NCBI RefSeq assembly: GCF_001854805.1
Contig: NZ_MBLO01000051.1
Coordinates: forward strand, 1-41,592
From: Pseudofrankia coriaricola
GTDB lineage: Bacteria; Actinomycetota; Actinomycetes; Frankiales; Frankiaceae
Length of the DNA stretch: 41,592 bases
Direction: 5' to 3'
The translations under genes and the position numbers were made by a program. Positions 1-6,919 of this stretch are shown piece by piece. The notes beneath the pieces are model-generated. The model made no database searches. It saw only the letters and a list, made by a program, of their open reading frames with translations, and was not told where the DNA came from. Position 1 is the stretch's first letter. Every line of letters begins with the position of its first letter.

Positions 1-248
1 CCGTATCCACTCCGAACGCCAGCACCGCTGGGGCCACACCAGAAACGCCGCCTGATCAACAAGAACCGACCCGCATTCGCGGACAACGCACTAGCCGAAC
101 GCGCCATCGCCGAAGTCGCACCCGGGCTGATCGAGGCCATGCGCACCGTCGCGGCAGGGCCACCCGAACCCGCCGCCACCACCGACGCCACACCGATCCC
201 GAGACGCGGCGTGGGGATCCATCTGCGCGGGCCTGTCGACCACCACGC

Positions 249-605
249 CGGCTCAGCCGCTGGGACTACGAGCTACCGAAAGTCTGCACCTTCGACACCG
301 AGGAGGTTGCCTTCGCGCTTCTGGATGCGATCGAGCCGTACGCCGCGGGGATCACCGGCGCCTGCAGCGCGTTGGGCATGCGTGCCGACGTCATCGTGGC
401 CATCTGGCTGAAGGACGGACCAGACACTGACGGTGACGTCTTTGTATCTACTCCCGCGCTCAGTTACCGCAGGCAGACCGTGTAGCGCCTGGCCCGGCTG
501 CATCTGGCCGTGGACCACGACCTGTATATCGAGCTACCAACGCGAAAGCCAAGGCTGATCCTATTGCTGCCGATCGACAGTGCCACCGGACCAACGCGGA
601 CCTGA
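249..605 (+). pseudogene. DUF4279-like gene remnant with in-frame stop
   Basis: Reading from 249, the frame gives a Trp-Asp-Tyr-Glu-Leu-Pro stretch, an alternating helix (TFDTEEVAFALLDAIEP), a strand-rich middle, then RLARLHLAVDHDLYIELP. The closing pattern of a helix followed by D-x-D-L-Y is what I associate with DUF4279 proteins, which are small and of unknown function. A TAG at 483-485 interrupts the frame just before that closing motif, and the next in-frame stop is TGA at 603-605. No convincing start codon or ribosome site precedes it. Bases 1-248 read as a different open frame (RLINKNRPAF..., AERAIAEVAPGLIEAMR) that I cannot assign, so the left edge may hold further decayed coding sequence. 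The stop is seen directly; the family is a motif-level guess. A real stop with readthrough is less likely than decay. Confidence 0.4.
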
Positions 606-978
606 ATGACCCATCACTGTTGCAGTAAACACCGCCCGCCAGGCAGCGCCCGGAACTCTTCCTGTGCCGGCAGCCGACGACCATGAACTCGCTCCTTCTC
701 GAAGTAGGACTGGTCAACGCGAGAGGGCGCGTTTTCTCGAGCAGTGAGGTTCCGACCGCGCCGGCGGCGAGTTGCCAGTATCGTGGCACCGATGTGATGC
801 GCCGTGCCGCCTGGAAGGGACCGGTTCGCGTTGGACAACGATCTTGCCAGATGACGCCGGCGCCCCGTGGACGGGATTCTCCGACGCGTGGCTCCTGGGA
901 TTTCGCCGCATCTACGCCATCTTCATTGTCCGCGGGAATCGCGACCCACGCCGGACCGCCGTGCGAAGTCCATGGGCC
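606..978. other. Stretch without a confident gene
   Basis: There is no reading frame here with a convincing start, ribosome site and codon bias. The exception is the plus-strand frame of the downstream membrane protein, which stays open back to a TTG at 772. Its part from about 844 (LPDDAGAPW..., then RRIYAIFIVRG) could be coding. I see no tRNA, no strong hairpin and no clear promoter hexamers. Confidence 0.4.
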
Positions 979-1893
979 ATGCTCCGCTTGGTGGCTCTGT
1001 CTTTTGGGCCAGGCATTGTCACTACTGCAGTATCGAAGCTGCCAGCAGGGCACTCCTGGGGGATTTCCGGCGACGACGTGCTGTTGTTCGCGCTGCTGGG
1101 CACGGTCAGCGGGGGAATGCTCGGCGCGGCGTCGCTGGCCTGGACCTTTCCGCTCGCACGGCTCGGCACCATTGACGACCTGATCCGCGGCAGCGCCCGC
1201 CGAGATCGGATCGTGTCCCCGGTGCTGCGTGGCTACGGCATCTGGCAGTCCGTCCCACCCATCGTGGCGGCGGCGATCCCCGTCGTCGTCCTGTTGGCCC
1301 GCGGAGATTTCAGTGCGCGGAATGTGGCGGTAACCGTCAATCTGGCTTGGGCTATGTCATTTCTTGGAAATGTGAGCTACTGGCTGATAGTTCCACCGAT
1401 CATGGTCATGGTCATGCGGAAATGCACGGATCTCAACCTTCGCTGGAATGACCCGGCGCGCACGCCGGGGATCAGAACCCTTTCCGAAGGGTACGCATAC
1501 TCGGCGATCTTCCTGGCGCTCGGGGCATTCGCCGTCACCTTGCCGGGCCTCTTTGGCAACGCGCTGCTCGGCAACTACCTGCTCTACCTATATGGGTGGC
1601 TACTTGGGCTGTCGCTGTGGGTCGGCGCGCTCACGCAGTTCATGCTATTCACGATCACCCGCCGTTTTCGCCTCCTTATGATGGACACTCTGGTCGGGGG
1701 CGACACGTATCTGCTGTCCGAGGGAAGTGCGGCAGAAATCTTCGAGAAGGTGCGGATCAGCGAGAGTTCACCGAGCACGCGTGCCGCGTACGACACGCTA
1801 GCCGAAGCGCCCACACTCCCATACGGAACAGGCCTGATCGTCCAGTATGCGACGGCCGTTTTCGGGTCCGTCGTCGGCATCCTGCTACAATAA
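979..1893 (+). CDS. Polytopic membrane protein of unknown function
   Basis: This is an integral membrane protein that I do not recognise. Hydrophobic segments appear in the order LRLVALSFGPGIV, DDVLLFALLGTVSGGMLG, PPIVAAAIPVVVLLA, AWAMSFLGNVSYWLIVPPIM, SAIFLALGAFAVTLPGLFG, LLYLYGWLLGLSLWVGA and a C-terminal IVQYATAVFGSVVGILLQ, giving about six to seven helices. A soluble stretch rich in Glu/Ser (EIFEKVRISESSPSTRAAYD) sits before the last helix. No transporter or enzyme signature is visible. The start is uncertain: ATG at 979 has no good ribosome site. GTG at 961 and TTG at 844 or 772 extend the same frame, and the residues from 844 onward look coding. The stop lies 22 nt before the methyltransferase start, so the two are probably co-transcribed. 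Confidence 0.7.
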   Translation: MLRLVALSFGPGIVTTAVSKLPAGHSWGISGDDVLLFALLGTVSGGMLGAASLAWTFPLARLGTIDDLIRGSARRDRIVSPVLRGYGIWQSVPPIVAAAIPVVVLLARGDFSARNVAVTVNLAWAMSFLGNVSYWLIVPPIMVMVMRKCTDLNLRWNDPARTPGIRTLSEGYAYSAIFLALGAFAVTLPGLFGNALLGNYLLYLYGWLLGLSLWVGALTQFMLFTITRRFRLLMMDTLVGGDTYLLSEGSAAEIFEKVRISESSPSTRAAYDTLAEAPTLPYGTGLIVQYATAVFGSVVGILLQ

Positions 1894-1915
1894 CGCCGGC
1901 GGAACGGAGACTACA

Positions 1916-2767
1916 GTGCCAGAGCGCGACGCGAACATAAAGGCGGTTCTTCGGTACTACGACCGCACGGAGTCACGGCTTGGCTACCTGTATCTGCTGC
2001 GCGGGACGAAGCACTTCGGCTGGTACGAGGCCGGGGACTCCGGGTGGCGGTTCTCGCCGGCGATGCGCCGCATGGAGCACCAGCTCGGACGCCGTCTCGG
2101 TCTCGACGCCGGCTCTCGGGTGCTCGACGCCGGCTGCGGCATGGGCGAGGTCGCGCGCACCATGGCGGCCGATTTCGGCCTGGATGTCACCGGGATAGAC
2201 ATTCTCGATTTCAACCTCGATGAGGCCCGGCGCCGAAGCGAGAGAGCGGGACTCACCGGCCGCACCCGGTTCGTCGAATGCGACTACCACGACCTCTCCC
2301 GGTTCGAGGACGGGGCGTTCGACGGGACCTACACGATGGAGACGTTCGTGCACGCCGCCGACCCCGAGCGGGTGCTGGCCGAATTCCACCGGGTTCTACG
2401 CCCAGGCGGTCGGCTCGTGATGTTCGAGTACTCACGGACGCCCCAGGAGCGGTTGGAGCCGGCCGCGCGGGCGGCGTTCGATGCCGTGTGCGAGCTCGGC
2501 GCGATGCCCGCCTGGCACCGTCTCAACCACGGCGACCTCGAAAACCTGCTCGCATCGGCCTCATTCAAGGTCGAGTCGGTGGAGGACGTGACGGCCCGCA
2601 TGCTGCCGATGCTGCGTGCGTTCGCGGTCCTCGGCCGAGTGCCTTACGCCACCGCGCGGCTGCTGGGCAAGAGGGAGAAGGCCGTCAACGCGATGAGCGG
2701 CGTGGAGATGTGGAAACACCAGGATGCCTGGCGGTACAACATCTACACAGCTACCAAGAACGCATAG
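1916..2767 (+). CDS. Class I SAM-dependent methyltransferase
   Basis: The protein is a soluble methyltransferase of about 283 residues with a Rossmann fold. Motif I reads VLDAGCGMGEVA, followed by the acidic strand end VTGIDILDFNL, a post-motif acid region (FVECDYHDL), then AEFHRVLRPGGRLVMFE, the usual strand-helix of UbiE/sterol-methyltransferase-like enzymes. The tail (MLRAFAVLGRVPYATARLLG, GVEMWKHQDAWRYNIYTATK) resembles the C-terminal substrate lid of sterol or tocopherol-type C-methyltransferases, so a lipid or small-molecule acceptor is more likely than DNA. I chose GTG at 1916 because GGAG lies at 1906-1909 with 6 nt spacing; the frame is open further upstream but without a ribosome site. 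It follows the membrane protein by 22 nt. The acceptor cannot be told from sequence. Confidence 0.88.
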   Translation: MPERDANIKAVLRYYDRTESRLGYLYLLRGTKHFGWYEAGDSGWRFSPAMRRMEHQLGRRLGLDAGSRVLDAGCGMGEVARTMAADFGLDVTGIDILDFNLDEARRRSERAGLTGRTRFVECDYHDLSRFEDGAFDGTYTMETFVHAADPERVLAEFHRVLRPGGRLVMFEYSRTPQERLEPAARAAFDAVCELGAMPAWHRLNHGDLENLLASASFKVESVEDVTARMLPMLRAFAVLGRVPYATARLLGKREKAVNAMSGVEMWKHQDAWRYNIYTATKNA

Positions 2768-3531
2768 ACCTATGTCACTCAGATAGCGGTTGACGCGCTG
2801 GCCGACTGCCGTGTGGGTGTAGATGTCTAACCGGGTAACAGGACGACGGCAAATTTGCTGCTCTACAAATCATCTTTATGATCATGGTGCGTGGCCGTTC
2901 GGGTCGACGGGCTTGGTGGCGTGGCGCCTGGGCGATGTTTGTGACGCTGGTCAGGAGCAAGATGGAACGCGGTCGGCTGACCCGACCAGCCCGCAATGGG
3001 TGGATAGTGCCGCAGGATTTTCTGTGCGACAGCACCAGGCGGACGAGGGCGGGATTCGGCGCGAGAGATCCTTCGGGGTGCTTTATCGAGATCGCCGCTA
3101 CCCGCTGATGACAGCTGCGTACTTTGTTACTGCGGCGCAGAGGTCTAGCCTTGACCTTTCGCGCTGTGGACGCTGGTGATCTTAAGTCGCCCTCCCGGCG
3201 TTGATGATGTTGGATTGTGGTGCTGGCCTGACTCAGGCCGTTGCCGAGTGCTGCGCTGTTGCGCGGGGTGGGCGCTTGGTCCACGGCCGGCGTCGCCGGG
3301 AACATCGTGTGGGGCATCGCCTTCGGCCGAGTTTCCAGCTGGCGGCGATGCCCCATGGGAGGGTCGCGACGATGACCCGTGCGATGCGTGGTGGCCAGAA
3401 GCTGGAGGGTTGCGCTCGTCCGTGGGAGGGCGATCGGGCCGCGGTGGTGCCTGGTAGCGGAACTCGACAATGCCACGGCGTGCAGTGCCTCCGTGGATTT
3501 CGGCGGCCGGCGCCGGGCCGCGAGCAGCTGG
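2768..3531. other. Long intergenic stretch, no supported gene
   Basis: About 760 bases separate the methyltransferase from the convergent leftward operon. Composition is less G+C-rich than the neighbours, especially at 2820-2890. Short open frames exist on both strands, but none shows codon bias, a ribosome site or a recognisable protein. A long hairpin at 3310-3355 is listed separately. The stretch may be an eroded insertion; no transposase motif or flanking duplication is visible. Confidence 0.5.
3310..3355. repeat. 12-bp inverted repeat (hairpin)
   Basis: The arms TGGGGCATCGCC (3310-3321) and GGCGATGCCCCA (3344-3355) are perfectly complementary around a 22-nt loop. The hairpin lies between convergent genes, so a bidirectional terminator is possible, although the loop is long and there is no T-run. 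It could also be the end of a degraded mobile element. Confidence 0.5.
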
Positions 3532-3975
3532 TTACCCCGAACAGGCTGTCGCCCGGCGGTCAGCCGGGCTCGGCCCGCCCGGACCGACAGCGTCGGCTCG
3601 GCCCCGACGGGACGGCGCCCCCGTCGAGGGGTGGGTGCGGGCGGGGCTCACCGTGTGGATCTCATGGACGACGCTGGTGAGCCACTCGTCGGACGGCACC
3701 CCGGCGGCTGGGACGGTGGGCAGGTGTGACAGGTCGGGGATCAGGAGCAGCGCGTCCGGGTGGAGGGCGATCGCGTCGACGGCGAGTGCCAGGCCGGGCC
3801 GGTCGGTTTGGCTGGCGGTGGTGTCGCGGTCGACGAACACCTCGACCAGGTCGAGGCCCGTCCGCCGGGCGTGGGCGGTGAGCTGGCCGTCCAGACCGTT
3901 GATCTGGTCCTCGTCGGCGTGGGGGACGCAGAGATAGCCGACAGCCGAGCGCGCCGCGGCCGTCGCGGTGCTCAC
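3532..3975 (-). CDS. Serine-recombinase-like domain protein, catalytic serine absent
   Basis: This 147-residue protein follows the pattern of the resolvase N-terminal domain: a first strand (VGYLCVP), a helix with Q-x-L-x-x-Q-like spacing (DQINGLDGQL), a second strand (LDLVEVFVDRD), an R-P-G-L helix (TDRPGLALAVDAIA) and ALLLIPDLSHL, where resolvases have the strand leading to D-L-x-R-L. The canonical Y-x-R-V-S start is Y-L-C-V-P here (residues 14-18), so both the nucleophilic serine and its partner arginine are missing. The C-terminal third is Pro/Ala/Arg-rich with no DNA-binding domain. I infer a non-catalytic relative, perhaps regulatory. The start is GTG at 3975, overlapping the upstream stop as GTGA, so translation is coupled. 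The stop is TAA at 3534-3532. Confidence 0.7.
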   Translation of the reverse strand: MSTATAAARSAVGYLCVPHADEDQINGLDGQLTAHARRTGLDLVEVFVDRDTTASQTDRPGLALAVDAIALHPDALLLIPDLSHLPTVPAAGVPSDEWLTSVVHEIHTVSPARTHPSTGAPSRRGRADAVGPGGPSPADRRATACSG

Positions 3976-4466
3976 GCCGGCACCGCCGTCGGCCAGAGCG
4001 CGACCGGTGCCAGGCTGGCGCTCCAGGCGATGATCTGCTCCTGGTGGGTGACCTCCCAGATGACGCGTAGCTGGGCGCTTTTCCAGGTCAGGACGGTGAC
4101 CGGGTGGGGAACGACGACGGCGCCGGATTCCCAGGCGCAGCGGGGCCGGGTCGGGCTGGTCACCAGCGGGACCAGGCTGGCGCCGACGGCGGCGCGCTGG
4201 TCGGCGAGCAGTCGGCCGACGGCGAGGGCGAGCATCACCTGCCCCGGGGAGGCCAGCGCCGGGCAGGCAACCGCGACCCGCGCACCGGCCGACCGGGCGG
4301 CCCGCAAAGCGGCGACGTCGACGGGCTGGTGGCCTGCCGGGATCCAGTCCGGCCACGGCAGGGCGTCGAGGAGGACGCCGGGCCGGGCGGGCAGCCGCAC
4401 CGGTTCCAGGTCGACTGGCACTGGGCCGTAGCCAGCGCCGTCTAGGTCGATCATCAGGGGCGTCAT
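3972..4466 (-). CDS. Conserved-looking hypothetical protein, first gene of leftward operon
   Basis: I do not recognise this 164-residue protein. It starts MTPLMIDLDGAGYG, runs through a Pro-rich part (LPARPGVLLDALPWPDWIP), has an alternating Ala/Val-rich middle (GARVAVACPALASPGQVM, LALAVGRLLADQRAAV), and ends with a strand-like segment (AVVVPHPVTVLTWKS) and LRVIWEVTHQEQIIAW. No membrane helix or metal cluster is visible. The start at 4466 is supported by GGGAGG a few bases upstream on the minus strand; extending further would run into the 18-bp inverted repeat at 4493-4535. It overlaps the recombinase-like gene as GTGA, so the two form an operon. The XRE-type regulator is divergent from it, which suggests that regulator controls this pair. 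Confidence 0.7.
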   Translation of the reverse strand: MTPLMIDLDGAGYGPVPVDLEPVRLPARPGVLLDALPWPDWIPAGHQPVDVAALRAARSAGARVAVACPALASPGQVMLALAVGRLLADQRAAVGASLVPLVTSPTRPRCAWESGAVVVPHPVTVLTWKSAQLRVIWEVTHQEQIIAWSASLAPVALWPTAVPA

Positions 4467-4492
4467 CGGGCCTCCCGTTGGGCAGACGAACC

Positions 4493-4535
4493 CGGCTGGT
4501 AGCGCGCCGCGGGACCTGCGGCGCGCTACCAGCCG
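4493..4535. repeat. Perfect 18-bp inverted repeat in the divergent intergenic region
   Basis: The arms at 4493-4510 (CGGCTGGTAGCGCGCCGC) and 4518-4535 are perfect reverse complements around a 7-nt loop. The element sits about 26 nt upstream of the leftward operon start at 4466, just outside its ribosome site. In RNA it would form a very stable hairpin in the 5' leader (attenuator or translation control). In DNA it could be an operator for the divergent regulator. The sequence shows the symmetry; the role is inference. Confidence 0.7.
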
Positions 4536-4669
4536 CGACGGCCCGCGCCAGCTGGGGCGGGCCGCGGCCACGATCACCGGGAGCTGCCCGCCGTCGCCAC
4601 CGACACCTCGTCCACGGCGCACCCGGCGACCGCGGCCGGCCAGCGGCTGGGATCGCCTTGCCGGTCATC

Positions 4670-4779
4670 CCGCCGTCGGATCGCCGTCTTCCGGCCGTCG
4701 GACCGACGTCTTCGGACCGTCGGACCGACGTCTTGGGACGGCTGGACCGCCGTGTTCCCGCCGTCTGGCGGACGTCTTA
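4670..4779. repeat. Five tandem 22-bp direct repeats
   Basis: Units run 4670-4691, 4692-4713, 4714-4735, 4736-4757 and 4758-4779, with a degenerate partial copy after that. Units 2 and 3 share CCGTCGGACCGACGTCTT. Units 1, 4 and 5 differ at a few positions but keep exactly 22-bp spacing. The period equals about two helical turns, so the same face of the DNA is presented each time, as expected for cooperative protein-binding sites or iterons. The array ends 100 bp before the regulator start at 4880. The repeated core contains the near-palindrome GTCGGACCGAC. Confidence 0.75.
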
Positions 4780-4879
4780 CCGACGTCTCGGGACGGCGCG
4801 TGGTGGCGTCGTGACAGATGGGCCGAATGTCCGGATCATGGGGTCGGACCTGCTACGTCGGTTTCCCGAGGAGGCGGCC

Positions 4880-6265
4880 ATGCCCCCGGACGACCCGCCC
4901 CGCACCCTGCTCGCCCTGCGCCTGCGCGAACGCGGCCTGACCGTCGAACGCTTCGTCAAGGAGTTCAACAAGGCCGCCCGCCGCGCCGGCCCCGACAACC
5001 GCGACCACGCCATCTCCTACCGCCAGGCCACCCGCTGGGTCAGCGGCAACATCCCGTCCCTGCCGTACCCGGTGTCCTGCCGGGTACTGGAGGCGATGTT
5101 CGGCGACGGCGCCGCCGCCCTCCTCGGCCCGCCCGACGGCCGGCCGCGTGCCGGGACAGTTCCCAGCAATGGGACGACGGCAGGCTGCTTCGCGGGCGAC
5201 GATAGAAAGGCCCCGCCCGCCGAGGACGAGGAGGCGAGTCCCACGCGCCGCCGAGACCTGCTCAACATCGGCGTTGTCGCCGCCACCGTCGGCGCCCTGG
5301 CCGACCCCGCCACCCGCGCCGCCGGCATCTCCCGCGCCATCGCCACGTCGACACCCGACCCGCTGACGCTCGCCCAGCTCCAGCACGGCATCCACCGGCT
5401 GAGCACGCTGTACGCGGTCACCCCGCACACCGAGCTCGTCGCACCGGTCGAACACGCCTGGGACGAGGCCGAGGCCCTTTTGGAGACGCGGGTGTCCGGC
5501 ACCGCGCGCCGGGACGTCGAACTCGTCGCGGGTCAGTGGGCGTTCTACCGGGGCCGGCTCGCGTTCAGCATGAACGACGACGCGACCGCGCTGACGTTCC
5601 TCGTCCTGGCGGGCCAGCACGCGGCCGCCGCCGGCGACCCGCTGCTCGCCGGCAGTGTCGCCGCCATGCGTGCCGCGGTTGCGTTCTTCGCCGGCGAGTT
5701 CACCACTGCGGCGACCATCGTCCAGCGGGCCCAGCCGGGCGCCCACCCCTACGTCGCTCCCACGCTGGCCAGTTCGCTGGCCCGCGCCCTCGCCCAGACC
5801 GGCGACGCCGACGGCGCGATCGCCGCCCTGCGAACCATGCGCGACACCGTCTGGACCGGACTGCCCCAGCCCGGCACCGAACCCGGCGACGAGGAAGCCT
5901 ACGAGGCCTTCAGCGCGGTGACACTCGGCTATCTCGGCAGGGGCGAAGCCGCTGAGGTCCACGCCCGAGCGTCGCTCGCCCTGCTCCAGGGCACCGGCCG
6001 GCACGTCCAGATCGCGGGAACCCAGCTCGCCCTCGCCCGCGCGTTTCTCCGCCGGAGCAAACCCGAACCTGAGCAGGCCGCCGGCGCGGTCCAGGACGCG
6101 CTGACCGTCGCCGCCGGCAAAGACCACGGCGCCACCGTCAACCGCGCCGCCGCGATCTGGCGCCACCTCCAGGCCAACCCCGACTGGGCCCGCCTCCCGA
6201 CCGTCCGCGACCTCGCCGACCAACTCCCCGCCGGCCGCGCACTGCCGCCAGGCGCCATCATCTGA
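4880..6265 (+). CDS. XRE-family transcriptional regulator with TPR-like repeats
   Basis: This 461-residue protein has the architecture of actinobacterial XRE/TPR regulators. An N-terminal helix-turn-helix-like part lies at residues 8-75 (LLALRLRERGLTVERFVKEF, then SYRQATRWVSG). A Ser/Pro/Glu-rich linker follows, then the motif RRRDLLNIGVVAATVGALA. About 280 residues of helical, TPR-like repeats complete it (FYRGRLAFSMNDDATALTFL, TLASSLARALAQTGDADGAI, FSAVTLGYLGRGEAAEVHA). Family members bind DNA and sense a ligand or partner through the helical part. ATG at 4880 is chosen because GAGGAGG lies at 4868-4874. The frame is open back to 4478, but that part crosses the 22-bp repeats and is Arg/Pro-rich shadow. 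The protein is divergent from the leftward pair and adjacent to the repeat array, so autoregulation there is a reasonable inference. Confidence 0.85.
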   Translation: MPPDDPPRTLLALRLRERGLTVERFVKEFNKAARRAGPDNRDHAISYRQATRWVSGNIPSLPYPVSCRVLEAMFGDGAAALLGPPDGRPRAGTVPSNGTTAGCFAGDDRKAPPAEDEEASPTRRRDLLNIGVVAATVGALADPATRAAGISRAIATSTPDPLTLAQLQHGIHRLSTLYAVTPHTELVAPVEHAWDEAEALLETRVSGTARRDVELVAGQWAFYRGRLAFSMNDDATALTFLVLAGQHAAAAGDPLLAGSVAAMRAAVAFFAGEFTTAATIVQRAQPGAHPYVAPTLASSLARALAQTGDADGAIAALRTMRDTVWTGLPQPGTEPGDEEAYEAFSAVTLGYLGRGEAAEVHARASLALLQGTGRHVQIAGTQLALARAFLRRSKPEPEQAAGAVQDALTVAAGKDHGATVNRAAAIWRHLQANPDWARLPTVRDLADQLPAGRALPPGAII

Positions 6266-6289
6266 CCCACCACCACGATCGATCGTGCC

Positions 6290-6750
6290 GAGCTGGGCGA
6301 GAGCGTCGTCGCGGGTGTCTTCAGGGGCCTGGCGGGCGGCGTCGGAACGGGCTGTGCGATCGATCGCCTCGCGGACCTCAGCGCGGGCGGCCTCTAGGAG
6401 GGCGACGGCTTGGTCTGCGCGGGCCTGTTGGGCAGCAGCAGTCTCGCGGGGGGCGGAAAGCAGCTGCTCGGGGGTCGCGGCACGGAGTGGGTGAGTTCGA
6501 CGGTCTGACGGGTGGCGGCCTCGTTCGCACTGGCCGAGGCAGGTGCCAGCATCCGGCCCCGGAGGCTCTCTTGCGCGGCGCGCTGGCTCGGTCTGACCAC
6601 GACCACCGCCTTCGATCCGAATCCATCCCGCAAGGGCGACTTCGTGAACCGTAGCGGCTCGACTACACAGACAACACGGGCCAGGGGGAGGTGCGCATCG
6701 CACCGTTGCCGGCGCCACGCTGCCGCGGGGTGGCCATTCCGCCTACTTCT
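6290..6750 (-). pseudogene. Frameshifted coiled-coil protein remnant
   Basis: On the minus strand one frame gives VVEPLRFTKSPLRDG, VVVVRPSQRAAQESL and SANEAATRQTVELTHSV. A neighbouring frame then continues as ATPEQLLSAPRETAAAQQA, RADQAVALLEAARAEVREAI and APEDTRDDALAQL. The second part is a regular Ala/Glu/Arg heptad-like coil. The two parts read as one protein if a single-base frameshift is placed at about 6475-6490. There is no clean start, and the coil runs out near 6290 against the end of the convergent regulator gene. I infer a truncated, frameshifted gene. The composition is typical of the genome, so it may be native rather than imported. The coordinates are approximate and the family is unknown. 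Apart from this remnant, 6266-6919 holds no gene I can support. Confidence 0.4.
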
Positions 6751-6844
6751 GCCCGGTTTGCCCAACCACTGCCATAAAGGTGGCCATCGGGACTTGAGCT
6801 TCTGTGGCGCACCGATGATGCATCTAGGGTCGCTTCCTTAGGTT

Positions 6845-6861
6845 GTTGCATGGTATGCAAC
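6845..6861. promoter_or_regulatory. 17-nt dyad, candidate operator upstream of the kinase
   Basis: GTTGCAT (6845-6851) and ATGCAAC (6855-6861) are perfect inverted repeats separated by GGT. The dyad lies 58 bp before the kinase start, in a locally less G+C-rich stretch, where an operator would be expected. A second palindrome GATGCATC with a related core lies at 6817-6824. I see no convincing -35/-10 pair. Confidence 0.45.
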
Positions 6862-6919
6862 ACTTCGTTGCCTTGTCGGGGTAGTCGGGGGACCGCGCGG
6901 CGGCGGAGGGGGATGCGGG

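Noticed and set aside
2775-3476. 233-codon minus-strand frame in the gene-free stretch
   Set aside because: Arg/Pro/His/Ser-rich with no ribosome site, domain or codon bias; it crosses the hairpin at 3310-3355.
4478-4879. Longer N-terminus for the XRE regulator
   Set aside because: The extension covers the inverted repeat and the 22-bp tandem repeats, is Arg/Pro-rich, and a strong ribosome site precedes ATG at 4880.
4853-6718. 621-codon open frame on the minus strand across the XRE gene
   Set aside because: It is a GC-rich antisense shadow: Gly/Ala/Arg-rich, without domains. Only its part beyond 6285 (the coil) looks real and is listed as a pseudogene.
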